64,000 nt of DNA. It comes from Argyresthia goedartella. Taxonomy: Eukaryota; Arthropoda; Insecta; Lepidoptera; Argyresthiidae. The notes beneath the pieces were generated by a model. It made no database searches and was not told the DNA's origin. It saw only the letters and a program-made list of their open reading frames with translations. The translations under genes were made by a program, and so were the position numbers. Of this stretch, positions 32,160 to 42,854 are shown one piece after another (positions within the stretch are counted from its first letter, which is position 1; each line of letters opens with the position of its first letter). The stretch covers positions 6,718,501-6,782,500 of the forward strand of contig OX463827.1 in NCBI GenBank assembly GCA_949825045.1, written 5' to 3'.

Positions 32160-33440
32160 AATTTAAGACGCTCAACGTACTTACTGAATGCTGTGCAAGT
32201 GAACCTTACTATAACTATATATCAGTAGATCCACAATTAAGAAAATAATTGCCCGGTACTTGTTAACACTTATCTAAGTAAGTCTAATAGAATGGTTCAT
32301 AATTTCATCGCTTCAGGCGACAAGTTCGCGCTTGCGCAGAGAAGTGAGTTACAATCGGAGCACGCCCAAACATCCGGTTGTACAAATCGCGCCAAATATC
32401 TTTGGCTCTGAAATAAATTCGACCTCTTTCTCTTTCTCCCCCTCCTTACCCTATTTTAGACAAGTCACCTTCTCATTCGCAACTTTCGTTCAGTTAGAAA
32501 GATATTTGGCGCGATCTGTTATAGTGTAAACCGCGTTTTTTTTTCAATGTGTTTATTAGTGGTGTATGGGCGGACATGGCCGAGGGCGATAGTTTTAGAA
32601 TATTTTATAAAAACTAAGGCCACAGATTAGATAATAGTTACTTTTAATGCATAAGCGGGGCTTAAGGGATTAAATATGGCCAGAACTTCAATTCTAGGCT
32701 AAACTAGAAAACATAAAAATGTAGGATAAATATATGTTATAAAAGGTGTATTAGAGATAAGAATGGACTTTTAAAATTACCGGATATCTGTTATATTTAA
32801 TACTTAAAAATATTTTTCGCAATGCATTATTATTCAACTAAATGAACAAGCGCTCGGAGACGAAATCAGTTTCCTATATGAAACTTACACGCAAAAATAG
32901 GTAAAAAAAATGGAAAATTTTGTTGTTTTATTATATTTTTAATATTATTATTACAGGAGTTTAGTAATATTTTCTATAATTTTCTTGGTATCGGAGCTCG
33001 GGTTCCCCCGCGGGGCTCTGCGCGGGAGCATGCGTTAGTCTGCTTCGACGCGATGCGACGGTTATTTGTTTTCCTTGTCTAATTCTCAATGCTATTGGCC
33101 TTTGTTCAGCCCTTAATGCCGCTAGCAAAATGACGACTCAGTGACTATTTACTATTTGGGAGATGCTTTAAAGGCAACCGTTAAAGCCTTCATTATTTAT
33201 GGTCAGACTTCCTGTTTGTGCAGACTTTTCTCTTCTCATCTTGTTTTCTTTGCACCTTCCCTAAGTCTGTTCACAGGTGAACGTATTGAGTAGGAGCCTT
33301 CACTCACCCAAGTCTACAAAGGTAACAATGGATGCGCAACAATTTAGCAAACTAACAATGTAGTTAACTTCTTGAGACTTCTTCCCATGCCCATACTCCT
33401 TGTAGTATGGGTACTATCCTACAGTCGGCAACAAATAGCA
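32160..33440. other. Mostly unidentified; one small inverted repeat
   Basis: An inverted pair, AATCGCGCCAAATATCTTT (about 32386) facing AAAGATATTTGGCGCGATC (about 32499), spans a pyrimidine-rich centre and may be a small MITE. The rest has no recognisable gene. Confidence 0.45.
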
Positions 33441-33444
33441 TACC

Positions 33445-33505
33445 AATCTCCATGGCTGCGGCGATTGGCTAGCTTCTGGTCACGCAAAATGGATCTTCCA
33501 ATAAC
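33445..33505 (+). repeat. Fragment of the repeat following SINE type 3
   Basis: CATGGCTGCGGCGATTGGCT and GGTCACGCAAAATGGA correspond to 44620-44670, where they follow a tRNA-derived SINE head. Confidence 0.5.
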
Positions 33506-33699
33506 TCTGGAAAAAAATGTGACGCAAGTTCGTTTATTTTGTCAGCAACAAATCAAGGCATGAATATACTCATGAGTGCAATATTAAAGATGGAAGTTCG
33601 CATCAACCGTTCCTCCGCATTACGAGACCTGTCGCGAAGCTTCCACTTTTTCCTCTTCTTTTAATTTGGCGTGTTAACCTCTTTGGACAAAAGTAGGCT

Positions 33700-33815
33700 A
33701 AGTATTTACTTAATCTTACTGTGGGACAGCGCTATGCGTCAATTTTCTTCTCCTTTTTTCGCATAGAAAAGAAAAGGTAGACTGACGCATAGCCCTGTCC
33801 CTTACTGATAACAAC
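33700..33815. mobile_element. Palindromic MITE, family K copy 1
   Basis: GGGACAGCGCTATGCGTCA (33723) faces TGACGCATAGCCCTGTCCC (ends about 33802), and inner pyrimidine/purine stretches also pair. A related palindrome with GGAACAGAGCCATGCGTCA is at 57.4-57.55 kb. Confidence 0.6.
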
Positions 33816-34016
33816 CATTAAGTCAGATCCGCTGATGGGGTGTTATAATAGAGATCGGATGCGTATTTCCCTAAAGTTAATTTTTGGCTGTAAAGGTATG
33901 GAAGCGGCCTCTAAATATATTTTTTCGAAAATTAATGCCGGGATTCTGGGATGGTATAACAATTCGGAATCGTATTTACTAAAAGTAAATTTTTGTTTCC
34001 CGATTCAAACATTATA

Positions 34017-35316
34017 TACACAGTCAGGTCATAAGTTCATAAAAACTTTTGAATTTAGAACCCTGGCCACAAAAAAGTTTATTGAATTCGAATTTCGAAT
34101 TTTTCATGAAAATAAAAATGTGTACTTTTTAGAATTTTCCTCATTTTTAAATATGGAGTGGACACTTAAAGAAGACCGTGTCGCAGTTATTGCGTTGCAT
34201 CGTTGCGGTTACGCGCCAATTCCGATTTTCGACTTACTGAAAAATTTGAATATAATCAAAAGATTCGTTTATCGTACCATAAAACGATACAATGAAGACT
34301 CTAGTGTAGATGACAGGTCAAGAAGTGGTCGCCCTCACTCTGTTAGGACTCCAGCAGTGATAAAAGCTGTGAAGGCGCGAATTCAAAGAAATCCCATACG
34401 TAAGCAGAAACTGTTGGCCCTTCAGATGGGGTTAAGCAGGACCACGGTGAAAAGGGTTTTAAATGAAGACTTAGGGCGTAGGGCATATCGAAGAAAAACA
34501 GGACATCGTTTGGACGCTCGTTTAATGGAGCTGAGACTGAAGAGATGCCGCGCTTTGTTGAAGCGGTACGCGGGAAAAAAGCATCGGGAAATTCTTTTTT
34601 CGGATGAAAAAATTTTCACCGTGGAAGAGAGCTACAACAAACAAAATGATAAGGTGTACGCACACAGCAGTGAAGAAGCGAGCAACCGTATTCCGCGTGT
34701 CCAACGAGGTCATTTTCCATCCTCGCTCATGGTTTGGTTGGGAGTATCTTATTGGGGCTTAACTGAGGTACATTTTTGTGAGAAAGGTGTAAAAACGAAT
34801 GCAGTTGTGTATCAAAATACAGTCCTCAAGAACCTTGTGGAACCTGTTTCTCATACCATGTTTAATAACAGGCACTGGGTATTCCAACAAGATTCTGCGC
34901 CAGCTCATAGAGCGAAAAGCACACAAGACTGGCTGGCGGCGCGTGAAATCGACTTCATCCGGCACGAAGACTGGCCCTCCTCCAGTCCAGATTTGAGTCC
35001 GTTAGATTACAAGATATGGCAACACTTGGAGGAAAAGGCCTGCTCAAAGCCTCATCCTGATTTGGAGTCACTCAAGGCATCCTTGATTAAGGCAGCCGCC
35101 GATATTGACATGGACCTCGTTCGTGCTGCGATAGACGACTGGCCGTGCAGAATAAAGGCCTGTATTCAAAATCGCGGGGGTCATTTTGAATAAACTTTAT
35201 TACCATATCTATGTTTTATTAAGTTCATTTTGCTATATAAATGTTTACATAAATAATAAACATGTCTAAATTATTTCATATTGCACATGTGACAGAACTT
35301 ATGACCTGACTATGTA
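34017..35316 (+). mobile_element. DD37D mariner element, copy 1
   Basis: The ends are inverted: CACAGTCAGGTCATAAGTT at 34019 and AACTTATGACCTGACTATG ending 35313. TA dinucleotides flank both sides (34015-34016, 35317-35318), as expected of a Tc1/mariner target duplication. The 3' terminal repeat continues with CTGTCACA, but the 5' one lacks about 9 bp there compared with copy 2. The element is about 1.3 kb with a single transposase gene. Confidence 0.9.
34153..35193 (+). CDS. Mariner-family transposase, DD37D type, apparently intact
   Basis: 346 codons from the ATG of MEWTLKEDR to a TAA. The longer upstream frame (from 33835) is flanking DNA read through the terminal repeat. The N-terminal half has two helix-turn-helix regions (about residues 5-45 and 85-107), with a basic linker RSRSGRP between. 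The catalytic triad is D151 (FSDEKIF), D247 (QQDSAPAH) and D285 (SPDLSPLDYKIW), with 37 residues between the last two. That places it in the DD37D branch (maT-like) of Tc1/mariner, the cut-and-paste enzymes of these elements. No stop or frameshift is seen, so it may still be functional. Confidence 0.92.
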   Translation: MEWTLKEDRVAVIALHRCGYAPIPIFDLLKNLNIIKRFVYRTIKRYNEDSSVDDRSRSGRPHSVRTPAVIKAVKARIQRNPIRKQKLLALQMGLSRTTVKRVLNEDLGRRAYRRKTGHRLDARLMELRLKRCRALLKRYAGKKHREILFSDEKIFTVEESYNKQNDKVYAHSSEEASNRIPRVQRGHFPSSLMVWLGVSYWGLTEVHFCEKGVKTNAVVYQNTVLKNLVEPVSHTMFNNRHWVFQQDSAPAHRAKSTQDWLAAREIDFIRHEDWPSSSPDLSPLDYKIWQHLEEKACSKPHPDLESLKASLIKAAADIDMDLVRAAIDDWPCRIKACIQNRGGHFE

Positions 35317-35319
35317 TAT

Positions 35320-35970
35320 GTGTATATATATAATACAAACATAGGAGCAAGGGATATGTAGTGAGTGAAAAAAACATAAATTAAAATATATTTTTTTATA
35401 AAATTTAGAGTGATTCTGATTCTATAATCAGAACATTAAATTTGGCGATCCCGGAATCGCATGATTTTTTCAATAAAACTTACATCCCATAATAGCCAAC
35501 ACCTCAACTTTAGGTAAATTAAATATGCATCCCATTGTTTATAAAACAAGTACTTACTCTTTGACGTTAATTTAATTTCATATTTTTTCTTAAAAATAAA
35601 CACGTGCAAAAAAGGGTCATTTTATGTTTTTAGGTCTCAATTTTTGATAAAATACGATAAAAATCAGAAGCTTCTGCATTGATTCTGTAAATTTTGGAAA
35701 ATAAATAATTTTACCCTTTGAACTGTATTAAAAGTGAAGCGCGATGTGCCGCTCACTGTACCATCCTTTCGCTTAGACAAGAGCTGGTATTAGTGAACAA
35801 ACACACACACTCTACATACTCCCAGTATGCTAGTGCGCCAGAAGCACCCTTTACTAGTAGGAGCGACGAAAGCAAAAGCATACGCTTATATGATGTGAAG
35901 ATTTGTGGGTAAGAATCGAGCTGGAGGGAGACGCTTTGTTCTTCTTCTGTGCTCTATCTGCATATATAGT
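35320..35970. other. No gene recognised
   Basis: AT-rich flank. From about 35890 the sequence (GATGTGAAGATTTGTGGGTA, AAGAATCGAG, CTTCTGTGCTCTAT) resembles the units repeated to the right at 36.68-36.96 kb. Confidence 0.5.
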
Positions 35971-35977
35971 ACATATA

Positions 35978-36648
35978 AAAAAGCACTGCCTAGAAAATAT
36001 AGATTTTCACCTCTATCGGACATAACTCGACGCTACCAAGCTATACAAGGTGACATATAATTAGCTGACCATATTTTGAGAAAATTATAATACCCATAAT
36101 TATGAATAACTTTCCCCAAGAAACATACGGTCGCATATGAAAAAAATAATCGTCCCTCAGTACATTGACCCGATCAGCTGATTACAAGTTACTATGGGAG
36201 ACCCAATTTAATTTTTCGTTTGCGACCATATGATTGTTGGGGAAAGTTGTTCGTAAATATGGTTACTATCATTCCCCAAAATAAGGTCAGCTAATTATAT
36301 CTCACCTGTATAGCTTGGTAGCGTCAAGTTATATCTCACCTGTATAGCTTGGTAGTGTCAAGTTATATCTCACCTGTATAGCTTGGTAGTGTCAAGTTAT
36401 ATCTCACCTGTATAGCTTGGTAGTGTCAAGTTATATCTCACCTGTATAGCTTGGTAGTGTCAAGTTATATCTCACCTGTATAGCTTGGTAGTGTCAAGTT
36501 ATATCTCACCTGTATAGCTTGGTAGTGTCAAGTTATATCTCACCTGTATAGCTTGGTAGTGTCAAGTTATATCTCACCTGTATAGCTTGGTAGCGTCAAG
36601 TTAGGTCCGATAGAGGTGAACATCTATATTTTCTAGGCAGTGCTTTTC
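35978..36648. mobile_element. Foldback element with an expanded right arm
   Basis: The left arm AAAAGCACTGCCTAGAAAAT, ATTTTCACCTCTATCGGACA, CGCTACCAAGCTATAC and AATTAGCTGACCATATTTTG is mirrored on the right by CAAAATAAGGTCAGCTAATT, TAGCTTGGTAGCG, GTCCGATAGAGGTGAA and ATTTTCTAGGCAGTGCTTTT. Inner parts also pair (GCGACCATATGA near 36218 with CATACGGTCGCATATGA near 36123). Inside the right arm sits the 34-bp tandem array. No coding sequence. Confidence 0.8.
36295..36600 (+). repeat. Tandem array, 9 units of exactly 34 bp
   Basis: Each unit reads TTATATCTCACCTGTATAGC then TTGGTAGNGTCAAG. The first and last units have C at the variable position; the seven inner units have T. All else is identical, which suggests very recent expansion of one unit. 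Confidence 0.97.
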
Positions 36649-37030
36649 AGTTCAGGTATGCGCGTTCTGTTCAGGTGCACGCTCACGTGATGTGAAGGTT
36701 TCTGGGTACCTAAGAATCGAGATGAGAAGGACACAGTGTTCTTCTCCTGTGCTCTTTATATATTCTTTGGTTAGCGTCAAGTTAGGTCCGATATATTTAG
36801 AGTTACAGGTGAAAATCTATATTTTCTAGGCAGTGCTTTTCAGTTCAGGTATGCGCGTTCTGTTCAGGTGCACGCTCACGTGATGTGAAGGTTTCTTGGT
36901 AAGAATCGAGATGAGAAGGACGCAGTGTTCTTCTCCTGTGCTCTATCTATATTCTTTGGTTAGCGTCAAGTTAGGTCCGATATATTTAGAGTTAGAGGTG
37001 AAAATCGTTATTTTCTAGGCAGTGATTTTC
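36592..37030 (+). repeat. Larger tandem duplication of the right flank
   Basis: GCGTCAAGTTAGGTCCGATA-like starts at 36592, 36774 and 36963 give units of 182 and 189 bp and a partial third. Each unit includes one copy of the foldback end (ATTTTCTAGGCAGTG), then GTTCAGGTATGCGCGTTCTG and AAGAATCGAGATGAGAAGGA. Confidence 0.9.
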
Positions 37031-37092
37031 TTTCGGTATGCTCCTTCTGTACTAATACTATTACTTATTTTGTGGCTTTATACCGCGTGGGT

Positions 37093-37335
37093 TAAAAACC
37101 GGCCAAGTGTGAGTCGGACTCACGCACGAAGGGTTCCGTACCATTAGGTATGTATTAAAACGTTTTTATATTTTTTATTATTTATTTATTTTAAAAGTGA
37201 ATATACCTATAATATACGGGCATCAGTAAAAAAACATTTGCGACCACATGTTCCTTTGGAAAAGTTGTTGATAATGATGGTTACTACCATTTCCTAGAAT
37301 ATGGTCAGCTAATTAACAGTCACCCTGTATATTAT
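37093..37335 (+). repeat. GGGTTCCGTACC-type repeat start and foldback-related remnant
   Basis: 37093-37150 carries AAAACCGGCCAAGTGTGAGT and CGCACGAAGGGTTCCGTACC, the 5' end of the common repeat. 37228-37330 (TTGCGACCACATGTTCCTTT, TGGTTACTACCATTTCC, ATATGGTCAGCTAATTAACA, CACCCTGTATA) corresponds to the inner part of the 36-kb foldback. Confidence 0.6.
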
Positions 37336-37515
37336 AGCACAGTATAAATGGGTTAATAGACAAAGTATGATAAGCGATATTTATACATATCTTGGCTCGA
37401 AAATTACCAAAACAATTTACAATATACTGTTATGAATTGGCAATTTTGAACCTTATACCGTGCGAATAAGGTTAAACACGAAAGTCTCTCTATCACAGCC
37501 AGGGGGTTAAGCTGA

Positions 37516-37906
37516 ATATATGTCACCGTAAGATAGTCAAAACCGTAAGTTGATAAACTAACGCGTTAGTTGATCAACTATTGACAGATAGTAAACCAGA
37601 CCGACAGGGTTTAGAATTTACGTTTCTTTTGTTCTTACATGTCAACCTAGCATGAAGATTATGGGGGGCTGCGCTGCGCTCGCCCCCTCTTCACCTAAGC
37701 TACCGCAGTGTTAGCCCTGGTATTTCGTTTGCAATTCAAGTTTAAACCAGTTTACTATTTAACGGTTTTAACCGTTAGTTTATCAACTAACGCGTCATAT
37801 AGAAAGCAGTACGCTTCAGTTTACTATCTGTCGATAGGTGACCAACTAACGAGAAAAAACACGTTAGTTTATCAAGTAACGGTTTTGACAATATTACGGT
37901 GACATA
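37516..37906 (+). mobile_element. Miniature element family A copy 2 (core-bearing)
   Basis: Inverted ends TATGTCACCGTAAGAT and ATATTACGGTGACATA, with palindromic sub-arms AGTTGATAAACTAACG. Core at about 37640-37735: TTGTTCTTACATGTCAACCT, hairpin 37663-37688 and TTCACCTAAGCTACCGCAG. The mariner copy 2 begins only 8 bp after its right end. Confidence 0.8.
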
Positions 37907-37914
37907 CCTACCTA

Positions 37915-39178
37915 TACATAGTCAGGTCATAAGTTCTGTCACATGTGCAATATGAAATAATTTAGACATGTTTATTATTTATGTAAACATTTATATAGCA
38001 AAATGAACTTAATAAAACATAGATTCTTATGGTAATAAAGTTTATTCAAAATGACCCCCGCGATTTTGAATACAGGCCTTTATTCTGCGCGGCCAGTCGT
38101 CTATCGCAGCATGAACGAGGTCCATGTCAATATCGGCGGCTGCCTTAATCAAGGATGCCTTGAGTGACTCCAAACCAGGATGAGGCTTTGAGCACGCCTT
38201 TTCCTCCAAGTGTTGCCATATCTTGTAATCTAACGGACTCAAATCTGGACTGGAGGAGGGCCAGTCTTCGTGCCGGATGAAGTCGATTTCACGCGCCGCC
38301 AGCCAGTCTTGTGTGCTTTTTGCTCTATGAGCTGGCGCAGAATCTTGTTGGAATACCCAGTGCCTGTTATTAAACATGGTATGAGAAACAGGTTCCACAA
38401 GGTTCTTGAGGACTGTATTTTGATACACAACTGCATTCGTTTTTACGCCTTTCTCACAAAAATGTACCTCAGTTAAGCCCCAATAAGAGACTCCCAACCA
38501 AATCATGAGCGAGGATGGAAAATGACCTGGTTGGACACGCGGAATACGGCTGCTCGCTTCTTCACTGCTGTGTGCGTACACCTTATCATTTTGTTTGTTG
38601 TAGCTCTCTTCCACGGTGAAAATTTTTTCATCCGAAAAAAGAATTTCCCGATGCTTTTTTCCCGCGTACCGCTTCAACAAAGCGCGGCATCTCTTTAGTC
38701 TCAGGTCCATTAAACGAGCGTCCAAACGATGTCCTGTTTTTCTTCGATATGCCCTAAGCCCTAAGTCTTCAACAGTTTCTGCTTACGTATGGGATTTCTT
38801 TGAATTCGCGCCTTCACAGCTTTTATCACTGCTGGGGTCCTAACAGAGCGAGGGCGACCACTTCTTGACCTGTCATCTACACTAGAGTCTTCATTGTATC
38901 GTTTTATGGTACGATAAACGAATCTTTTGGTTATATTAAAAATTTTCAGTAAGTCGAAAATCTGAATTGGCGCGTAACCGCAACGATGCAACGCAATAAC
39001 TGCGACACGGTGTTCTTTAAGTGTCCACTCCATATTTAAAAATGAGGAAAATTCTAAAAAGTACACATTTTTATTTTCATGAAAAATTCGAAATTCGAAT
39101 TCAATAAACTTTTTTGTGGCCAGCGTTCTAAATTCAAAAGTTTTTATTGTGTGACAGAACTTATGACCTGACTGTGTA
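37915..39178 (-). mobile_element. DD37D mariner element, copy 2 (defective)
   Basis: Same terminal repeats as copy 1, bounded by TA at 37913-37914 and 39179-39180. About 36 bp shorter than copy 1: a 49-bp deletion in the transposase is partly offset by +9 bp in the 5' terminal repeat (which here is complete: GTCATAAGTTCTGTCACA) and +4 bp in the 3' UTR. Confidence 0.9.
38042..39033 (-). pseudogene. Mariner transposase copy 2, frameshifted
   Basis: About 97% similar to copy 1 by eye. Starting at the ATG of MEWTLKEHR it is open to KQKLL. Then a 49-bp deletion between 38769 and 38770 removes the second helix-turn-helix (LALQMGLSRTTVKRVLNE in copy 1) and shifts the frame. The rest, from RAYRRKTGHRLDARL to RGGHFE, is open and keeps all three catalytic Asp. 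The DNA-binding part is lost, so the copy cannot make active enzyme but keeps good ends. Confidence 0.92.
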
Positions 39179-39184
39179 TATATC

Positions 39185-39700
39185 CCATAGTGAAAAGTGA
39201 GCTATACTAAGATTCTCTCGCTCGGGAAATGACAGCTTCAGAATGACATTTAGCGGCAGTTTACTGAGCAGTAGTTATTTAGCCAATAGTCTCTCAAACT
39301 ACATTAAGTCGTACCCTACCACCAGTAGAGCGTGCTGCTACCATTTCTCACGGCATCGCGGCAAATTACAGCGTTTTGCCGCTTAATGTCTGCGCCCGCG
39401 CATCTCATGTCGGTTACAAGCCTATTGTTAAGTGGAATGCGTCCGATGATCTATTTCCCTGCTCCCCTAGTATACTAGAAAACAAGTGGAATTATTGTAA
39501 AAACGAATAACCCAACTGCATTTTCAATGTTCCATTTCTTTTTTAATTATGACACCATTGATTTTGGTACCCACTCGATAGGTTTTTAAAAAAAATAAGA
39601 CATGATATGAAACTTATTAACAATATTAAAATTAAAACTGGTAAAGTTTATCAAATCGTAGACATGGCTCATGGATAAGATTTCAACTATCTATACATAC
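39185..39700. other. No gene; one repeated fragment
   Basis: 39205-39290 (TCTCTCGCTCGGGAAATGAC, TTTAGCGGCAGTTTACTGAG) resembles 57555-57630. Nothing else recognised. Confidence 0.4.
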
Positions 39701-39704
39701 AGCG

Positions 39705-40148
39705 TAACGTAACGTCCCATTCGCCAAAACATTCAATCCCTGACAACAAATCCTTATCCATATGATTATATACGTAGTTACATAGGTTTACGTATAGATT
39801 GCGGTTTATATCTTGCTACAAAAAATGTTGGAAGACCGAAGACGTAAAATGCAGTAACATACAAACACAAAATAAAACGACAAGACAGTTGCATTCACTT
39901 TCAATGTTACAACACATTCGACTTTACAGCGTAACGTCCCATTCGCCAAAACATTCCATCCCTTTCAACAAATCCTTATCCATATTATTATATACGTAGT
40001 TACATAGGTTTACGTATAGATTGCGGTTTATATCTTGCTACAAAAAATGTTGGAAGACCGAAGACGTAAAATGCAGTAACATACAAACACAAAATAAAAC
40101 GACGAGACAGTTGCATTCACTTTCAATGTTACAACACATTCGACAAGT
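39705..40148 (+). repeat. Direct tandem duplication, 2 x 222 bp
   Basis: ACAGCGTAACGTCCCATTCG-like starts at about 39705 and 39927. The units share nearly every base through CAATGTTACAACACATTCGA, differing at a few sites and in one 5-bp extra AACGT at the left. No coding capacity. Confidence 0.92.
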
Positions 40149-40299
40149 GAATGTGCATTTAGTTATATAAAGGATGTTGTTTTGTAAATTTACGTCCGAC
40201 TCAGGGAAAATAGTTTACGTATCGCTTATAATAAAAAAAAATGTGTTATTTTTCCATCGCATAATTTCGATTGGCCAGTATTTAATCGCACATCAAAAA

Positions 40300-40535
40300 T
40301 ACTGATTTGCACAGCAAATAAGGATCAACAAAAACACTTTTTAAGTGTTAAATATTTTATGTGTACTTGAATTTATGTTTTAAATATTTTTTGTTGTCCT
40401 TACATTTTCAACCTAACACGAAGGATAAAGGGGGCTTCGCTTCGCTCACCCTCTTTACCCTTCACCTAAGCTACCGCAGCATTTTGCCCTGATATTTGCT
40501 GTGCAAATCAGTATTTTTGATGTGCAGTTTAAAAT
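40300..40535 (+). mobile_element. Miniature element family C (core-bearing)
   Basis: Inverted ends CACATCAAAAATACTGATTT and AAATCAGTATTTTTGATGTG (about 40289 and 40526), followed inward by GCACAGCAAATA and GCTGTGCAAA. The core at about 40365-40500 has TTCAACCTAACACGAAGG, hairpin 40425-40458, CTTCACCTAAGCTACCGCAG and TTTGCCCTGATATTTG. The ends are unlike A, B and D. Confidence 0.8.
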
Positions 40536-40539
40536 TTCC

Positions 40540-41750
40540 CATTTTGATTTACGATTTGCCGTGTTCAGCCCGTCTTTAACCCCAACGTACGAACACGCCT
40601 GGCCGGTCGACGACGCGCGTGCGCACCACGCGCCGAGTCCCGATTACAATTGAATGATTTTGAGGTATTTCGATGCTTTTTTTCTGCTTCAGTATTGTGT
40701 AAATAACCACCCCTGAGACGGGCGAACTTTACAAACAACAACTTGTTTACGCACATAATTAGTACGCCTTATCATCGAAGTCAAATTATTGGATTTTGTA
40801 TACCTTTCATATTATATGTGCGTACATGCACTGTAAAGACAAAAATTTGCAACTAGTTTGAATAGTACTACTTGTTGCAATACGCAACGGGTGATGCAAC
40901 TGGATTTTGTAATGCATTTAAATTTTCCGCGCATCATACTTTTGCACAATGTAGGTAAATAATATTCAATATTTCAAAATAACGAAAGTTGTTTGTTTTT
41001 AGTGTTAAAGACATGTTACCTTAAAAGTTACGTCCAGCGTACATAATGTAATTCATGACTTCAAAAACATGTCATTTGTTATACATAGATCGACGGCTAG
41101 TCACTTTACTATTACCTTAAAAGCAATAAATTTATCACACATCCCGTACCAGATGATTTAATATTTACATAGCAACCCAGAGGCATTGATACTCAGTAGA
41201 ATTCCTACAAAAATACCCTACAAGTTAGTTGGTAGACTAAGTATACTTAGTTACCAACTTACATGCTCGACATTGCTCGAAAATATAATCCATCTTTAAA
41301 AACGCATGAATTCAACGATTGCACACACATTCGCCGAACGTCCGAATCGAAGCGCTCAGGCAGATAATATATCATCATTACCAATCTAGGTCGAGAAACT
41401 AAACAAAATGAAAAAGAAAAACATTACTAAAATTAGTATTCACTTGCCAACCGAAAACTGGCCGAACCACATACGATTTAAGGATTGTTTGGTAATGAAG
41501 CAGGTGTTTACTGGCTAGGCAAAACCGCAGATAGATTTGGTCCATGATGTAATATGGAGTAAGCGGTGACCCTTATACGGTCAGCGTGTAAGATTATCAT
41601 CTCACAAAATGATGTAATGGAAGAGGTCACTCGGGAAATTTTGGTTCTAAAACGATTTAAATGATGTAAAAGGTTCTAAGGAGATGATTGTAAGATACAG
41701 TTATGTGATGTAAGTACAGTTGAAAGCAGGTTGAGACTTTGGACTCGGCT
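40540..41750. other. No gene recognised
   Basis: A CpG-rich patch at 40585-40650 (CGGTCGACGACGCGCGTGCG) stands out, but no exon or promoter can be supported. A near-palindrome, GTTAGTTGGTAGACTAAGTA/TACTTAGTTACCAACTTAC, lies near 41225-41265. Confidence 0.4.
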
Positions 41751-41754
41751 GTCT

Positions 41755-42205
41755 AAACGTTCTTAAGGCAACGCATTAGGCGAAAACAGTCTTTCGTAAA
41801 TCTCAAGTTACGCAAAATAGGAGTAAAGCATTTGTTTCTTTATACTAATGACTTGTTGATCATGAGTGTTAGCTTGCATTAGTAAACGTATAGGCTGTCT
41901 CAATAAGAGTTTACTTTTTATTTAAGAAGAAAAACACGTTTTTTGATAGATTCATTTTTTTATTTCATAATTGCAATTTAAAAAGTGCAATCTTTTTGAT
42001 AACCTACAACACGTAATTTTGTAATTTTTCCGCGATAGAAAAGTCTCCCGAAGCTATCATAAAATCTGTTTATCAGAATAAAACTTTACACTTTGGCACC
42101 AGATTTTAATTTATGAAAATGTTTTTTTATTTCATCGCTATGAAATTATTTAGTTATGTTTCTCTGTTAGTCCTAAATACTTCGGTGAAGAACCTTTTTT
42201 AGTTT
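41755..42205 (+). repeat. Dispersed repeat J, copy 1
   Basis: Begins TTCTTAAGGCAACGCATTAG with TCGTAAATCTCAAGTTACGC, and ends with CATCGCTATGAAATTATTTA and GTTAGTCCTAAATACTTCGG. Matches blocks in the same order at 45324-45625 and 45880-46165. Confidence 0.6.
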
Positions 42206-42235
42206 AAAAGTGCATTCGTTTGTAGTATCGGCAAA

Positions 42236-42475
42236 GATTGCCCCTGACCATTTTTGGTTTTTATTACAGGGGTGATATTATCAGACGCGGTCACTGGGGT
42301 TCCATAGAGAAACAAGGAACCCTTCTAATTTCGTCAAGTCTGTCTGTCCGTCCGTCCGTCCGTCCGTTGAAATTTGGTATGTATTATGTATATATTATAT
42401 ATATGGATGTATTATGTAACCCGCTTTACGATTTTTATACAAAAGTATATAAATAAAAAATATAGGGGCAACCTA
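42236..42475 (+). repeat. GGGTTCCGTACC-type repeat relative with (GTCC)n
   Basis: GGGGTTCCATAGAGAAACAA, GGAACCCTTCTAATTTCG and (CTGTCCGTCCGT)n at 42340-42367 are typical of a related lepidopteran repeat. The 72-codon frame across it is not a gene. Confidence 0.5.
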
Positions 42476-42854
42476 TACATATATGGAACTGAAACAAAAA
42501 AATATTTTTTTCATCAAACCTATGTGTGGGGTGGGGTTGTCTTTAGATAGGTCTTAAAAATGACGTTGAGTTTCCTGAAACCATTTTTCCTCAAAGTAAA
42601 TAGTTAAAGAGACATACCGATCCAAAGTGGAAAAAATTGTGTATGTGAAGTGTGTACCTTCCTATTTATTTTTTTTGGTTTACGTTCTACATGCTCTTAG
42701 CCGGTTTTTGTAGACTATTTATGATTAGTACCACAGCTTTATGTGCGTGACCAAACCTAGAGTTTTGTCTCTGTTAACCAAGTTTTTGTTTGACGTTATA
42801 TCAGGACATTGTGCGTGACTTAAATTATTCTGCCTTAGAAATTTAATTAATGTT

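Noticed and set aside
33835..34152. Extra N-terminal 106 residues of the mariner transposase
   Set aside because: This part crosses the terminal repeat and flanking DNA; the family start is the ATG at 34153.
36295..36600. Regular 34-bp repeats that could suggest a CRISPR array
   Set aside because: The units are directly adjacent with no spacers, the genome is eukaryotic, and the array lies in a foldback arm.
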